DNA from: Arthrobacter sp. D5-1
GTDB taxonomy: Bacteria; Actinomycetota; Actinomycetes; Actinomycetales; Micrococcaceae
DNA: 64,000 nt
Direction of reading: 5' to 3'
Assembly (NCBI RefSeq): GCF_017357425.1
Contig: NZ_CP014571.1
Coordinates: 62,001-126,000, forward strand
Below are positions 49,709-60,424 of the stretch, one piece after another. Positions within the stretch are counted from its first letter, which is position 1; each line of letters opens with the position of its first letter. The position numbers were made by a program, and so were the translations under genes. The notes beneath the pieces are model-generated. The model searched no databases. It saw only the letters and a list, made by a program, of their open reading frames with translations, and was not told where the DNA came from.

Positions 49709-50467
49709 ATGGCAATCATCGACATGAACAGCGACGTCGGAGAGTCTTTCGGGCGCTGGACACTCGGCGATGACGCAGCCATGTTCGAGTCGGTCTCCAG
49801 TGCAAACGTTGCCTGTGGATTCCACGCTGGGGACCCCAGCGTCATCCGCAGCACCTGCGACAAGGCGGCGAAGGCCGGCGTCGTCATCGGCGCCCATGTT
49901 GGCTACCGCGACCTCGCTGGATTCGGTCGCCGCTTCATGGACATCCACCCCAGGGAACTGGCGGATGATGTGGTGTACCAGATTGGTGCCCTCCAGGCTC
50001 TGGCGGCCACCGCCGGTGCACGCGTCCAGTACGTGAAGCCCCATGGTGGCCTCTACAACGCGATCGTGAAGCACACGGCCCAGGCCCGTGCCGTCGTCGA
50101 AGCTGTGAAATCGGTGGACCCCAACCTCCCGATTCTCGGCCTCCCGGGCTCCGAAGTCCTGCGTCTCGCCGAAGAAGCAGGCCTTCGAGGCGTCGCCGAG
50201 GCTTTTGCCGACCGTGCCTACAACCCGGATGGAACACTGGTTTCCCGCTCACAGGCGGGCGCCGTTCTCCATGATCCGGCTGAAGTGGCAGAGCACGTCC
50301 TTCGCATGGCCACCGAACAATCCGTCAAGACCATTGATGGTTCCATCCTGAAAATCCGCGCAGAAAGCATTTGCGTGCATGGTGACTCGCCGGGGGCCGT
50401 TGCAATGGCCACCGCAGTGAAGTCCGCTTTGGGCGAGGCCGGCGTCACCGTCGGCTCGTTCCTCTAA
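49709..50467 (+). CDS. pxpA: 5-oxoprolinase subunit PxpA (LamB/YcsF family)
   Basis: This 252-residue protein carries the family opening [17 protein letters not shown] and [17 protein letters not shown] motif (here [17 protein letters not shown]), then [15 protein letters not shown] and [11 protein letters not shown]. With PxpB and PxpC it splits 5-oxoproline to glutamate with ATP. It is the first gene of an operon with an MFS carrier, a PxpB-PxpC fusion and a biotin carboxylase. Confidence 0.93.
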   Translation: MAIIDMNSDVGESFGRWTLGDDAAMFESVSSANVACGFHAGDPSVIRSTCDKAAKAGVVIGAHVGYRDLAGFGRRFMDIHPRELADDVVYQIGALQALAATAGARVQYVKPHGGLYNAIVKHTAQARAVVEAVKSVDPNLPILGLPGSEVLRLAEEAGLRGVAEAFADRAYNPDGTLVSRSQAGAVLHDPAEVAEHVLRMATEQSVKTIDGSILKIRAESICVHGDSPGAVAMATAVKSALGEAGVTVGSFL

Positions 50468-50516
50468 TCCGTTCCATTCAGGCCCAGCACTACATCCCTC
50501 ACCCCCGGAGGAAACC

Positions 50517-51866
50517 ATGACCAGCACCAACAAGGCAGCCAAGGCCGTGACAAGGAAGCCACCGGCCGGCGCCATCAAGGCGTACGTCGCCAGCCTCACC
50601 GGCACCTCGCTTGAGTACTACGACTTCGCCATCTACTCGGTGGCTTCGGCCCTCGTGTTCCCCAAGATTTTCTTCCCCGGCAATGACGAATTTGTCGCGT
50701 TGCTGCTCTCGTTCTCGGCCTTCGCAGTTGGCTACCTGGCCCGACCCATTGGCGGCGTCATCTTCGGCCGACTGGGCGACAAGATCGGCCGCAAGTATGT
50801 CCTGGTCTTCACGCTCGTCCTGATCGGTGTCGCAACTGTCCTGATCGGCGCTTTGCCCGACTACTCGGTGATTGGCGTCGCGGCTCCCACCATTCTCGTC
50901 CTGCTGCGCCTGGCGCAGGGCATTGGCGTTGGCGGCGAATGGGGCGGGGCTGTACTGCTCTCCAGCGAATTCGGCGATCCCAACAAGCGGGGTTTCTGGT
51001 CTTCCGCAGCACAGATCGGCCCGCCTGCCGGTAACCTCATGGCCAATGGTGTCCTTGCCATCCTGGCCGCCTCGCTGAGCGAAGAGGCCTTCCTCTCCTG
51101 GGGCTGGCGCGTAGCCTTCCTTGCCTCCGCGTTGCTGGTTGTGTTCGGCCTGGTCATCCGACTCAAGCTCGAAGAAACTCCGGTGTTCAAGGCCATCCAG
51201 GCCCACGGTGATCGTCCCAAGGCTCCTATCAAGGAAGTCTTCACCACGCAGCCCAAGGCACTGGTCGCCGCAGCCCTGTCCCGAGTTTGCCCTGACATCC
51301 TTTACGCGCTGTTCACGGTGTTCGTCGCCGTTTACGCCACCAAGGAACTGGGCATGACAACGGGCAACGTCCTGTCCGCCATCCTGATCGGCTCTGCCTT
51401 CCAGCTCTTCCTGATCCCGTTGGCCGGCGCGTTGACGGACCGCTTCAACCGACGCTGGGTCTACGGCATCGCTGCAGCTGCGACCGCAGCCTATATCCCG
51501 CTGTTCTTCCTGCTGATCCAAGGCAAGTCAGTAGCCATGCTGACCGTCGGTACGGTCATCGGCCTGGCCCTGCACGCCTTCATGTACGGACCTCAGGCGG
51601 CCTTCATCACCGAACAGTTCCCGGCCCGTCTCCGTTACGCCGGCAGCTCGCTGGCGTACACCTTGGCCGGTGTGATCGGTGGGGCGGTTGCACCCATCAT
51701 CTTCACCGCTCTCTACGGAGCAGCAGGTGGCGGCTGGTACCTGATCGCTGTGTACATCCTCGTCGCTTCTGTTGTGACGATCGTTGGCATGCTCCTCGGT
51801 CGCGACCCCAAACCGGAAGAAGACGTCCGTTTGATGCAGGGGACGCACGCTCAGCCGGCGTCGTAG
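50517..51866 (+). CDS. MFS transporter, metabolite:H+ symporter type
   Basis: This 449-residue carrier has twelve helices and the MHS-type signatures GTSLEYYDFAIYSVASALVF, RPIGGVIFGRLGDKIGRK and GIGVGGEWGGAVLLSSEFG. Placement between pxpA and the pxpBC fusion suggests import of 5-oxoproline or a related carboxylate. GGAGGAAACC precedes the ATG. Confidence 0.9.
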   Translation: MTSTNKAAKAVTRKPPAGAIKAYVASLTGTSLEYYDFAIYSVASALVFPKIFFPGNDEFVALLLSFSAFAVGYLARPIGGVIFGRLGDKIGRKYVLVFTLVLIGVATVLIGALPDYSVIGVAAPTILVLLRLAQGIGVGGEWGGAVLLSSEFGDPNKRGFWSSAAQIGPPAGNLMANGVLAILAASLSEEAFLSWGWRVAFLASALLVVFGLVIRLKLEETPVFKAIQAHGDRPKAPIKEVFTTQPKALVAAALSRVCPDILYALFTVFVAVYATKELGMTTGNVLSAILIGSAFQLFLIPLAGALTDRFNRRWVYGIAAAATAAYIPLFFLLIQGKSVAMLTVGTVIGLALHAFMYGPQAAFITEQFPARLRYAGSSLAYTLAGVIGGAVAPIIFTALYGAAGGGWYLIAVYILVASVVTIVGMLLGRDPKPEEDVRLMQGTHAQPAS

Positions 51867-51872
51867 CGAAAA

Positions 51873-53582
51873 ATGGAAACCGTGATGCACACAGCCACCG
51901 CAAAAAGGGTTCGTTCTGTCAGGCCTGTCGGTACCCGTGCCGTGCTGGCTGAACTGGATGGGCTGCAGGACGTATTGGCCCTGCAGGACATGCTCAACAA
52001 GTCCCCGCTGCAGGGACAAGTGGACGTTCTTGCCGCCGCCGAAACTGTCATGGTGGTGGGCGAGTCCGCAGCGGCCACCCGCGCCATCGGCACCCGGTTG
52101 CTTGAGCTGGAAATCACGGCTCCGGAAGTCACCGACTCCGGGCTGGTGGTCATCGAGACCGTATACGACGGCGACGACCTCGCCGACGTCGCGGAGCTCA
52201 CCGGCCTGAGCGTGGACGGCGTCATAGCCGCCCATACCGGCCAGATCTGGACCGTTGCCTTCGCAGGCTTCGCACCAGGTTTCGGCTACATGGTGGGCGA
52301 GAATGAAGCACTCACGGTTCCCCGCCGCTCTTCCCCGAGGACAGCTGTCCCCGCTGGATCTGTAGCCCTTGGTGGCCAATACTCGGCCGTTTATCCCCGC
52401 AGTTCACCAGGCGGTTGGCAGTTGATAGGCCGGACCGGGGCGCGGATGTGGGACCTTGACCGTGCACAGCCTGCCTTGGTCCGCCCCGGTGACCGTGTGC
52501 ATTACAAGGCCGTCCGCGAGGTTGTGACAGCCGGCGTACACCCGGCAGGGGATACCTCAGCCGGCGACTCCCCGGCCGGCGGCTCCGACAAGGAGCGCCA
52601 CACTGAGTCCGGTCTTCGGATACTGAATCCAGGGCCGCAGAGCCTTGTCCAGGACCTCGGCCGCCGGGGCTTCGGTCCGCTGGGAGTGTCTGCTGCCGGG
52701 GCGTTGGACCGGGCATCGCTGCGCCGCGCCAACAGACTGGTGGGGAACGCTTCGTCGGCTGCGGCCATTGAGAGCGTCAACGGCGGCCTCACGGTGGAAG
52801 CAATCGGCGACCAAGTGATTGCCGTGGCGGGTGCGCCGACGACGCTGACCATCGAGTCGCCGTCGTGGGTTGATTCTGAAGGATCCGACGACGACGGCTA
52901 CGTCCAGCCCGGCTCTCAGCGGACCGTCCCCATGGCCGCGCCCTTCGCACTGCTCGACGGCGAAGTGCTCACGGTGGGGGCTCCCAAGTCGGGATTCCGA
53001 AACTATGTGGCGATCCGTGGCGGCGTTGATGTCCCTGAGGTTCTGGGCAGCCGGTCCGCTGACACGATGTCCGGGATTGGTCCTGCTCCTTTGACAGTCG
53101 GCCAGGAACTTCCGGCTGGTGAAGACACCGCATCCACAGCCGTGGGAAGCCCAGAGCTCCAACCGGATTTCCCCGGGCTCGCCGGCCACGGCGTCACGGT
53201 ACTTGACGTCGTTCCCGGACCACGTGCCGACTGGTTCGACCAGGAAGCGCTTGATTCCCTCTGCGGCCAGGACTGGCTGGTCACGCCGCAGTCCAACCGC
53301 GTGGGCATGCGCCTGGACGGGACCCCGTTGCGGCGCACCCGTGAGGGCGAGCTCCCCAGCGAGGGCACCATGGCCGGCGCCCTTCAGATTCCACCCGCGG
53401 GGCTGCCCGTCCTCTTCCTGGCGGACCACCCCATCACAGGCGGCTATCCGGTGATTGGCGTGGTGCGTGACGAACACCTCGACCTCGCTGCCCAGGTTCC
53501 CATCGGCGGACGGATCCGTTTCCGCCTCGTTCCGGATGCGCCGGACTTCACCACGACGTTTACCAAGACCCCAGAGAATTGA
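51873..53582 (+). CDS. pxpB-pxpC: Fused 5-oxoprolinase subunits PxpB-PxpC
   Basis: This 569-residue protein joins two usual genes. Residues about 5-215 are the AHS1/PxpB domain ([42 protein letters not shown]). A Gly/Asp/Ser linker (about 216-240) follows, and residues about 245-565 are the AHS2/PxpC domain ([52 protein letters not shown]). It lies 6 bases after the carrier gene. Fusions of this kind are known in Actinobacteria. Confidence 0.9.
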   Translation: METVMHTATAKRVRSVRPVGTRAVLAELDGLQDVLALQDMLNKSPLQGQVDVLAAAETVMVVGESAAATRAIGTRLLELEITAPEVTDSGLVVIETVYDGDDLADVAELTGLSVDGVIAAHTGQIWTVAFAGFAPGFGYMVGENEALTVPRRSSPRTAVPAGSVALGGQYSAVYPRSSPGGWQLIGRTGARMWDLDRAQPALVRPGDRVHYKAVREVVTAGVHPAGDTSAGDSPAGGSDKERHTESGLRILNPGPQSLVQDLGRRGFGPLGVSAAGALDRASLRRANRLVGNASSAAAIESVNGGLTVEAIGDQVIAVAGAPTTLTIESPSWVDSEGSDDDGYVQPGSQRTVPMAAPFALLDGEVLTVGAPKSGFRNYVAIRGGVDVPEVLGSRSADTMSGIGPAPLTVGQELPAGEDTASTAVGSPELQPDFPGLAGHGVTVLDVVPGPRADWFDQEALDSLCGQDWLVTPQSNRVGMRLDGTPLRRTREGELPSEGTMAGALQIPPAGLPVLFLADHPITGGYPVIGVVRDEHLDLAAQVPIGGRIRFRLVPDAPDFTTTFTKTPEN

Positions 53583-53589
53583 GTATGTG

Positions 53590-55353
53590 ATGCGCAAGGT
53601 CCTGATCGCGAACCGCGGCGAAATCGCAGTCCGCGTCGCCCGAGCCTGCGACGACGCCGGCATCCAGTCAGTCGCCGTCTATGCAGACATCGACGCAGAT
53701 GCCATGCACGTTGGTGCTGCCGACGAAGCCTACAGCCTGCGCGGCAACTCGCCGGCTGATACCTACCTGAACATTGGGAAGCTACTGCATGTTGCCGAGG
53801 AATCCGGCGCTGACGCCGTCCATCCCGGTTACGGTTTCCTGTCCGAGAACGCTGACTTTGCACAAGCAGTGCTCGACGCCGGACTCAAGTGGATCGGCCC
53901 GTCGCCGGAGTCGATTCGCCAGCTGGGCAACAAGATCACGGCGCGCGATATCGCCGTCCGCGCCGGTGCACCTTTGGTGGCCGGCAGCGACGGCCCGGTG
54001 TCGTCTGCGGCAGAGGCCCGCGCTTTCGCCGAGGAACACGGACTCCCCCTTGCGATCAAGGCGGCCTTCGGCGGCGGTGGCCGCGGCCTGAAAGTGGTTC
54101 GTGAGCTCGCCGAAGTAGAGGAAGCCTTCGACTCCGCAGTGCGTGAAGCAGTGGCTGCATTCGGTCGCGGCGAGTGCTTCGTGGAGCAGTACCTCGACCG
54201 GCCCCGGCACGTGGAGGCGCAGGTCATCGCAGACATCCACGGCAACGTGGTGGTGGTGGGAACCCGCGACTGCTCCCTGCAGCGACGCCACCAGAAACTC
54301 GTGGAAGAAGCCCCGGCCCCTTTCCTGAGCGACGAACAGCGAAAGCAAATCTACGAGGGCTCCAAGGCCATTGTCCGCGAAGCAGGCTACTACGGTGCCG
54401 GGACAGTGGAATTCCTGGTCTCAGCTGACGGGGCCGTGGCTTTCCTGGAGGTCAACACGCGCCTTCAGGTCGAGCACCCCATTACGGAAGAGACTGCGGG
54501 GATTGACCTTGTCCAGGAGCAATTCCGCATTGCTGCCGGTCTGCCGCTGAGCATCACGGAGGACCCCATTGCCCGTGGACACTCCTTCGAGTTCCGCATC
54601 AACGCAGAGGATGTCGGGCGCGGGTTCCTCCCCTCGCCGGGCACCGTTGCGTTGTTCGAAGCACCGACGGGACCCGGCATCCGAATGGATACCGGTGTCC
54701 GGTCCGGTTCCTTCGTGGCGCCCCAGTTCGACTCCCTGCTGGCCAAGTTGATCGTGAGCGGAGCTGATCGCCAGCAGGCACTCCGCCGCGCACGCCGGGC
54801 CCTTGCCGAAATCAACATCACCGGCCTCCCCACCGTTCTGCCGTTCCACCGCGCGGTTCTGGAATCCGAAGACTTCACGTCCATTGCCGGAATGCGGGTC
54901 CACACCCGATGGATCGAAACCGACTTCGCGGACCAGATCCCGGTGGATCCCGAGTACAACGTGGTGGCCCCGGAAGGTGCGCGCAGAACCATCACCATCG
55001 ATGTGGACGGAAGACGCCTCGCCGTGGGATTACCGGCGGACCTGCTGGACGGCTGGGCCCGATCAGGGCAAGGCCTTCCTGCCGCGCCAGACGTGACGGG
55101 TTGGCCGGGTTCTGCCGCCGGTACCGGGGACTCGCCAGCCGAATCCGCGCTCGTCTCCAGCATGGCCGGCACAGTAGTGAAGTGGCTGGTGGAACCCGGT
55201 GAAGAAGTCGCCGCGGGTGACCCCTTGGTGGTCCTTGAAGCCATGAAGATGGAAACCCAAGTTCCCGCCCACCGGACTGGTACGCTCTCCGAGGTCCTGT
55301 CCGCACCGGGCGGAGTTGTCACCGCTGGCGCCGTGCTGGCCCACATCCAGTAG
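53590..55353 (+). CDS. Biotin carboxylase with C-terminal biotin carrier domain
   Basis: The ATG at 53590 ([20 protein letters not shown]) starts the biotin carboxylase domain. The 587-residue protein has the ATP-grasp loop [13 protein letters not shown] and the signatures [18 protein letters not shown] and [17 protein letters not shown]. Its C-terminal biotinyl domain has the lysine motif EAMKMETQV. No carboxyltransferase gene lies next to it, so the acyl acceptor partner is elsewhere or is the Pxp complex. It is the last gene of the pxp operon. Confidence 0.92.
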   Translation: MRKVLIANRGEIAVRVARACDDAGIQSVAVYADIDADAMHVGAADEAYSLRGNSPADTYLNIGKLLHVAEESGADAVHPGYGFLSENADFAQAVLDAGLKWIGPSPESIRQLGNKITARDIAVRAGAPLVAGSDGPVSSAAEARAFAEEHGLPLAIKAAFGGGGRGLKVVRELAEVEEAFDSAVREAVAAFGRGECFVEQYLDRPRHVEAQVIADIHGNVVVVGTRDCSLQRRHQKLVEEAPAPFLSDEQRKQIYEGSKAIVREAGYYGAGTVEFLVSADGAVAFLEVNTRLQVEHPITEETAGIDLVQEQFRIAAGLPLSITEDPIARGHSFEFRINAEDVGRGFLPSPGTVALFEAPTGPGIRMDTGVRSGSFVAPQFDSLLAKLIVSGADRQQALRRARRALAEINITGLPTVLPFHRAVLESEDFTSIAGMRVHTRWIETDFADQIPVDPEYNVVAPEGARRTITIDVDGRRLAVGLPADLLDGWARSGQGLPAAPDVTGWPGSAAGTGDSPAESALVSSMAGTVVKWLVEPGEEVAAGDPLVVLEAMKMETQVPAHRTGTLSEVLSAPGGVVTAGAVLAHIQ

Positions 55354-55358
55354 CTCCG

Positions 55359-56612
55359 CTAGGCGTGTGCCGCCGCTGATATGCCCAGCACGCTGTCCAG
55401 CAAGCTGTTGCGGAACTTACCTGTGGGGTCGTTCGCCTGAACCAAGGCGCGGAAGTCTTCGAACCGCGGGTAGAGCGCGGCAAAGTCGTACTGCCCGGTT
55501 GTGAAGAGTTTGCCCCAGTGCGGGCGTGCGCCGAACGGACGCAGAGCTTCCTCAAGCTCCGGGAGCACTGCTTCCACGTCAGACTGGAGGGGCTTCCACG
55601 TGAAGTGCAGCGCCACACTTTGCTGCTGATAGAACGGGCTGAGCCAGAACTCGTCAGCGGCAATGGTGCGGATTTCCGAGATGAACAGGAGCGGCGCCAG
55701 CTTGCCTGCAAGCGCGCGGACTGCCTGCAAGGCAGCAGGCGCCTGGTCCAGCGGCAGAAGGAACTCGCTCTGCAGCTCCTCACCGTTGCTCGGTGTGAAT
55801 TCGTGGCGGAAATGCGGCAAGCGGTCCAGCCATTTTCCAGCGACATCCAGCTGCTCGGTGCAGTTTTCGGCCGACATGTCCGGCAGGGGGTGCATGGCCG
55901 CGGTCGCCGCTGTTGCTCCAAAGAGGTCCGGCAGGGGAGCCTCGGAGTCGAGTGCTTTGAGCCAGACCTGCGGGATGGTGTCTCCGGTGTAATCCGTGAA
56001 GAAGCTGACGCTGTAGGCGCTGGATGCGATGGCCTGGAAGTTCGCCAAGGCACCTTCCCACGACAACCCGGTGAGCACACGCTGCCGGACCTCGTAGCTC
56101 GGGCGGACTGCCAGCTCAAGTCCCGTGACGATGCCAAGGGCTCCCACGCCCACCACGCTGGCGGGGAATTCGTCGTCGTCCGCTGTCAGTGTCACCAGCT
56201 CGCCGGAGGCGCGCACCAGGTCAACACCCACGACGGCGGCAGCCAGCGAGGGGTTGTTGACCCCACTACCGTGCGTGCCGGTTTGGATGGCGCCGGCGAC
56301 GGAGATGTGGGGGAGCGAAGCAAGATTGTGGATGGCGTAGCCCTGCTCCTCGAGCGCGCGACCCAGGGCGCCGTAGCTGATGGCGCCGCTGACCTTGACC
56401 GTGCCCTTCGCGACGTCCAGCAAAACTTCCTGGGGGAGGGCGTCGAGGAGGATGTGGGTGCCGTCCGTGTCTGCCACTGTGTTGAAGGAGTGCCTGGAGC
56501 CGAGGGCCTTGATCTTGGTTGCGTTCGCCACGAGCTCCTGCAGTTCAGCCACCGAGGTGGGGCGGTGGACTTCCGCGGAGGAGTATTCGAGGTTTCCTGC
56601 CCAGTTCTTCAT
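55359..56612 (-). CDS. FAD-linked alditol/xylitol oxidase
   Basis: This 417-residue VAO-family oxidase has the FAD motif IKALGSRHSFNTVADTDG, whose His is the likely covalent flavin site, and NLASLPHISVAGAIQTGTHGSG. The C-terminal ALO domain is present (FLLPLDQAPAALQAVRAL, HWGKLFTTGQYDF). It resembles actinobacterial alditol/xylitol oxidases, which oxidise sugar alcohols to aldoses with oxygen. Divergence from a LacI regulator suggests sugar-alcohol induction. Confidence 0.85.
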   Translation of the reverse strand: MKNWAGNLEYSSAEVHRPTSVAELQELVANATKIKALGSRHSFNTVADTDGTHILLDALPQEVLLDVAKGTVKVSGAISYGALGRALEEQGYAIHNLASLPHISVAGAIQTGTHGSGVNNPSLAAAVVGVDLVRASGELVTLTADDDEFPASVVGVGALGIVTGLELAVRPSYEVRQRVLTGLSWEGALANFQAIASSAYSVSFFTDYTGDTIPQVWLKALDSEAPLPDLFGATAATAAMHPLPDMSAENCTEQLDVAGKWLDRLPHFRHEFTPSNGEELQSEFLLPLDQAPAALQAVRALAGKLAPLLFISEIRTIAADEFWLSPFYQQQSVALHFTWKPLQSDVEAVLPELEEALRPFGARPHWGKLFTTGQYDFAALYPRFEDFRALVQANDPTGKFRNSLLDSVLGISAAAHA

Positions 56613-56653
56613 TGAAGGATCTTCCCATCTGGCGTTATACGGACGTCCATAAA

Positions 56654-56669
56654 TTGTTAACGTTCACAA
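56654..56669. promoter_or_regulatory. Candidate LacI-type operator
   Basis: TTGTTAACGTTCACAA is a 16-bp palindrome with a central CG and one mismatched pair. It sits in the gap between the oxidase (start 56612) and the lacI gene (start 56742). Confidence 0.65.
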
Positions 56670-56741
56670 CTAATTGAGTCAAGGGGTGTCCAGCCCTTGC
56701 CGATAGAGTTCAAGAAACCCGCTGTCTACCAGGAGCTGCAC

Positions 56742-57746
56742 GTGAGCCAGGGATCCAAGCCCACCATCCGGGACGTTGCGAAGGCGGCTGACGTATCGCT
56801 GACCACTGTGTCCTACGTGCTTTCCGGCCGTCACGGCGGGACAACGCGGATCAGCCAGCCCACACAGGACCGGGTGTTGGCGGCCGTGAAGGAGCTCGGT
56901 TACGTGCCCAATCAGGCCGCGCGAGGCATGCGTCGGGGGAAGACGGACGTGGTGGCGGTGGCTATCGGGAACCTCGATTGGCCATGGGACCGCGCCCTCG
57001 CCACGGCGGCGGCCCGGATCCTCCCGGAGCGTGGGTACCAACCGGTGATCCTGCTGGGCGACGATTGGCGGAAGTTCATGATGTCCGGGGGCGCCGATGG
57101 TGTCATCATCGGCTACTTCCCCGAGGCCAAGGCAGACGACGAAACCGTCACCGAACTGGCTCGCCGCGGCGTCGCCCAAGTAGTGATCTCCGGAACCATG
57201 AAGCCCGCCGGGTTTGATGTCCTGGCCCCCGAATCCGATGAAGGGCTCGCGGAGTGCATGGAATTCCTCACCAGATCCCACCGCAGAATCGCGTGCATCC
57301 GCAGGGCAGACCCAGCTGGACGGCCCAAGAGCCGCTTTGCCGCCTATGCTGCCGGGTTGGAGAAGGCTCGCATACCTCTGGATGAGTCCTTGGTCAGGAC
57401 GTCGCAGCACCACCCTGCCACCGCGTATCGGTCAGCGGTGGAACTACTCCAACTGCCGGACAGGCCCACGGCCATCTTCTGCACGGACGACATGGAAGCG
57501 CTGCAAGCCATCCGTGCCGCGTACCGCCTGGGCCTGCGGGTCCCTGAGGATATCCAGATTGTTGGCGTAGGAAACTCCACTGAGGGCCAGGAGTACGACC
57601 CGGCCCTGACCACTGTTGGTCCGGACCCCATTTTTGAGCAGGTGGTCAGGATGCTGCTTGATCGCTTGGCGGGTGTGACGCCAGCGGAGGGAATCCGGAT
57701 TGCTTCGCCATGGAAGTTGCACCATCGAGGCACCACGCAGCCCTAG
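56742..57746 (+). CDS. LacI-family transcriptional regulator
   Basis: This 334-residue repressor is from GTG 56742, which follows AGGAG; the frame is open to a TTG at 56697. The HTH is TIRDVAKAADVSLTTVSYVLSG. A periplasmic-binding-protein-like effector domain follows (DVVAVAIGNLDWPWDRALA, GRPKSRFAAYAAGLEKA, PTAIFCTDDMEALQAI). It probably senses a sugar alcohol and controls the divergent oxidase. Confidence 0.88.
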   Translation: MSQGSKPTIRDVAKAADVSLTTVSYVLSGRHGGTTRISQPTQDRVLAAVKELGYVPNQAARGMRRGKTDVVAVAIGNLDWPWDRALATAAARILPERGYQPVILLGDDWRKFMMSGGADGVIIGYFPEAKADDETVTELARRGVAQVVISGTMKPAGFDVLAPESDEGLAECMEFLTRSHRRIACIRRADPAGRPKSRFAAYAAGLEKARIPLDESLVRTSQHHPATAYRSAVELLQLPDRPTAIFCTDDMEALQAIRAAYRLGLRVPEDIQIVGVGNSTEGQEYDPALTTVGPDPIFEQVVRMLLDRLAGVTPAEGIRIASPWKLHHRGTTQP

Positions 57747-57749
57747 GAG

Positions 57750-58745
57750 CTAGTCCTTCAGTGGGCGGCGCGCCAGCCAGGCGGCCACAGTTGCCCCCGA
57801 GATGTTGTGCCACACCGAGAACACGGCAGACGGCAGTGCGGCCAAGGGGCTGAAATGCGCTGTGGCCAGTGTGGCGGCCAGGCCGGAGTTCTGCATGCCA
57901 ACCTCAAACGCGAGGGCGCGGCGTGCCTTGTCGTCCAGCCTGCCGACCTTGCCCGCGAGGTAACCCAAGCCCAGACCGAAACCGTTGTGGAGAACGACTG
58001 CCAGGAAAACGATCGCGCCTGCAGCCACGATCTTGCTGGCACTTCCCGCGACGACGATGGCCACGATCAGTGAAATCACGACGGCGGACGCCCACGGAAG
58101 TGCGGGAAGAACCTTTGCGACGAGCTTCGAGAGGAACAAACGGGCCAGCAGGCCCGCGATCACCGGCAGCAGCACTGTCTTCACGATGTCCATCACCATC
58201 GCGCCGGCATCGATGTGTAGGAAAGAGCCGGCCAGGAAGAGTGTCAGGGCGGGGGTCACGATGGGCGCGATCAGCGTGGAAACCGAGGCGACGGCCACGG
58301 ACAGGGCTACATCGCCCTTTGCCAGGAACGCCATGACGTTCGAAGCGGTACCCGAAGGTGCGCAACCCACCAGGATCAGCCCGACGGCCAGTTCCGGCGG
58401 CAACTGCAGAAGGACGGCGATGAGCCATCCGGCGCCGGGCATGATCACGTAGTGCGCCACAATGCCAAGGGCAACGGCCCATGGGCGCCGGGCCACCGAG
58501 GCAAAGTCCGGCGGGGTGAGCGTGAGCCCCATGCAGAACATGATGACGCCCAGCAGGTAGGGAACCGCGACGCCCATTGGTTTGAACAGATCCGGAACCA
58601 GGAAGCCGAGGACTCCCGCTGCAACCACCAGGAGTGGGAACACAGTGACAGCGATGCGCGCAATCTTGGCTTCAGCCGCAAGGGCGGCGTTGACGGGCGC
58701 AACGGCTTGTTCGGTTGTCGACGGGGTATTGGTTGCCTCAAGCAT
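57750..58745 (-). CDS. Bile acid:sodium symporter (BASS)-family transporter
   Basis: This 331-residue carrier has about ten helices and the family sequences LLGVIMFCMGLTLTPPDF, GCAPSGTASNVMAFLAKGDVALSV and EVGMQNSGLAATLATAHF. Bacterial BASS proteins transport organic acids such as pantoate or keto acids with sodium; the substrate here is not known. It is convergent with lacI, with stops 3 bases apart. Confidence 0.88.
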   Translation of the reverse strand: MLEATNTPSTTEQAVAPVNAALAAEAKIARIAVTVFPLLVVAAGVLGFLVPDLFKPMGVAVPYLLGVIMFCMGLTLTPPDFASVARRPWAVALGIVAHYVIMPGAGWLIAVLLQLPPELAVGLILVGCAPSGTASNVMAFLAKGDVALSVAVASVSTLIAPIVTPALTLFLAGSFLHIDAGAMVMDIVKTVLLPVIAGLLARLFLSKLVAKVLPALPWASAVVISLIVAIVVAGSASKIVAAGAIVFLAVVLHNGFGLGLGYLAGKVGRLDDKARRALAFEVGMQNSGLAATLATAHFSPLAALPSAVFSVWHNISGATVAAWLARRPLKD

Positions 58746-58830
58746 TCATCCATGCTCACACTCGGCGTCCAACCCGAACGACTTCTTTACATCCACGCAG
58801 GGGTATATGTCAGACAACCGCTGTTTCGCA

Positions 58831-58896
58831 CCCAACTAGGTGACAGTAAACGCACCACTGAGCCCTTATTAGGACGTGTGCTGTTACCTAGTTGGG
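58831..58896. repeat. 66-bp palindromic repeat, copy 2
   Basis: The ends CCCAACTAGGTGACAG and CTGTTACCTAGTTGGG are inverted copies. The element has the same length and the same ends (one base different) as the copy at 21458. It lies just beyond the sulP stop, in the short gap before the BASS gene. Confidence 0.72.
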
Positions 58897-58905
58897 AGCG
58901 GCGGA

Positions 58906-60402
58906 TCAGGAGTTGAGCTTCCCGGCCAATCTCTCGCGCATGCGGATGCTGGCCTCGTTGAGCCCGATAAATTCCACCTCGCGCCCGTGATTCCGGTACT
59001 TTTCGGTCACGGAATCCAGCACGGCAACAGTGGACGCGTCCCAAATGTGGGAGCCGTGCAGATCGATGATCACACGATCTATGCCTTCTGAGGAATCTTT
59101 TGCATAGTCGAACTGCGTGTACAGATCATTGGACGACGCAAAGAACAGCTCGCCGTCCACGGTGTACGTGGCAACAACTTCGCCGTTGAGCTCGAGTTCC
59201 GTCCGCTCCACCGTTGCGAAATGAGCCACCCGCCGCGCGAACAGCACCATGGCAGTCAAAACGCCGACGCCGACACCCACCGCGAGGTTGTGGGTCGCCA
59301 CAACAGCGGCAACAGTTATCAGCATGACGGCGGTCTCCGACTTGGGCAGCCGCTTCAGGGTTGAGGGCTGGATGGAGTGCCAGTCGAAGGTGATCAGGGA
59401 AACGAAAATCATCACGGCAACCAGCGCGGCCATGGGGATCATGCCCACGACGTCGCCGAGGACCACTACGAGCACCAGCAGGAAGACACCGGCCAGGAAC
59501 GTCGAGAGCCGGCTCCGGGCGCCGGAGCCCTTGACGTTGATCATGGTCTGCCCGATCACCGCACAGCCACCCAGGCCCCCAAGGAACCCGGTGACGATGT
59601 TCGCCGCACCTTGTCCCCAAGAGACGCGGGTCTTGTTGGACCGGGTGTCCGTGATGTCGTCAACCAGCTTGGCGGTCATCAGCGATTCGAGCAGGCCCAC
59701 CAATGCCATGGACAGCGCGAAGGGTGCAATGATCTGGAACGTCTCCAGGTTCAGGGGAACGTTGGGGAGGAAGAAGCCGGGCAGGCTGTCCGGGAGTTCA
59801 CCCTTATCGCTGACAGTCGGAACATCGATGCCACCCAGTACGGTGACCAAGGTGATGGCAACAATAGCCACCAAGGGAGCCGGAATGGCAGTTGTCAGGC
59901 GGGGCAGTCCGAACACAATGACCAGGCCAACGACGACAATCGGGTAGACCATCCACGGCACGTTGAAGAGCTCTGGCATCTGGGACATAAACACCAAGAT
60001 GGCCAGCGCGTTCACGAAGCCGATCATCACGGACCGAGGGATAAACCGCATCAACTTGGTCACGCCGAGCACCGCCAGGATGATCTGGAAGACGCCGGCC
60101 AGGATGATGGTGGCAATCAGGTAGTCGAGCCCGTGTTCCTTCATGACGGGAGCGATCACCAATGCCACCGCGCCAGTGGCAGCGGAAATCATGGCAGGAC
60201 GGCCGCCCACCAGCGCGGTGACCACGCCCATGGTGAACGATGCGAACAAGCCAATACGAGGATCCACACCGGCGATCACCGAGAACGCGATTGCTTCCGG
60301 GATTAAGGCCAGAGCCACCACAAGTCCCGCGAGGGACTCCGTCAGCAGCCGGCGGGGCGAGCGAAAAGTCGCCCGCAATGACATGAGTTGCTCCGGAGTC
60401 AT
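58906..60402 (-). CDS. SulP-family anion permease with STAS domain
   Basis: This 498-residue carrier has the SulP membrane core (GLVVALALIPEAIAFSVIAGVDP, GGLGGCAVIGQTMINVKGSGARSRLSTF) and a C-terminal STAS domain from about residue 390 (IDRVIIDLHGSHIWDASTVAVLDS). It may import sulfate, bicarbonate or other anions. It lies 22 bases downstream of the RelA/SpoT-type gene and is probably cotranscribed with it. Confidence 0.9.
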   Translation of the reverse strand: MTPEQLMSLRATFRSPRRLLTESLAGLVVALALIPEAIAFSVIAGVDPRIGLFASFTMGVVTALVGGRPAMISAATGAVALVIAPVMKEHGLDYLIATIILAGVFQIILAVLGVTKLMRFIPRSVMIGFVNALAILVFMSQMPELFNVPWMVYPIVVVGLVIVFGLPRLTTAIPAPLVAIVAITLVTVLGGIDVPTVSDKGELPDSLPGFFLPNVPLNLETFQIIAPFALSMALVGLLESLMTAKLVDDITDTRSNKTRVSWGQGAANIVTGFLGGLGGCAVIGQTMINVKGSGARSRLSTFLAGVFLLVLVVVLGDVVGMIPMAALVAVMIFVSLITFDWHSIQPSTLKRLPKSETAVMLITVAAVVATHNLAVGVGVGVLTAMVLFARRVAHFATVERTELELNGEVVATYTVDGELFFASSNDLYTQFDYAKDSSEGIDRVIIDLHGSHIWDASTVAVLDSVTEKYRNHGREVEFIGLNEASIRMRERLAGKLNS

Positions 60403-60424
60403 GGGTCCTTACAGGGCAGGTTTC

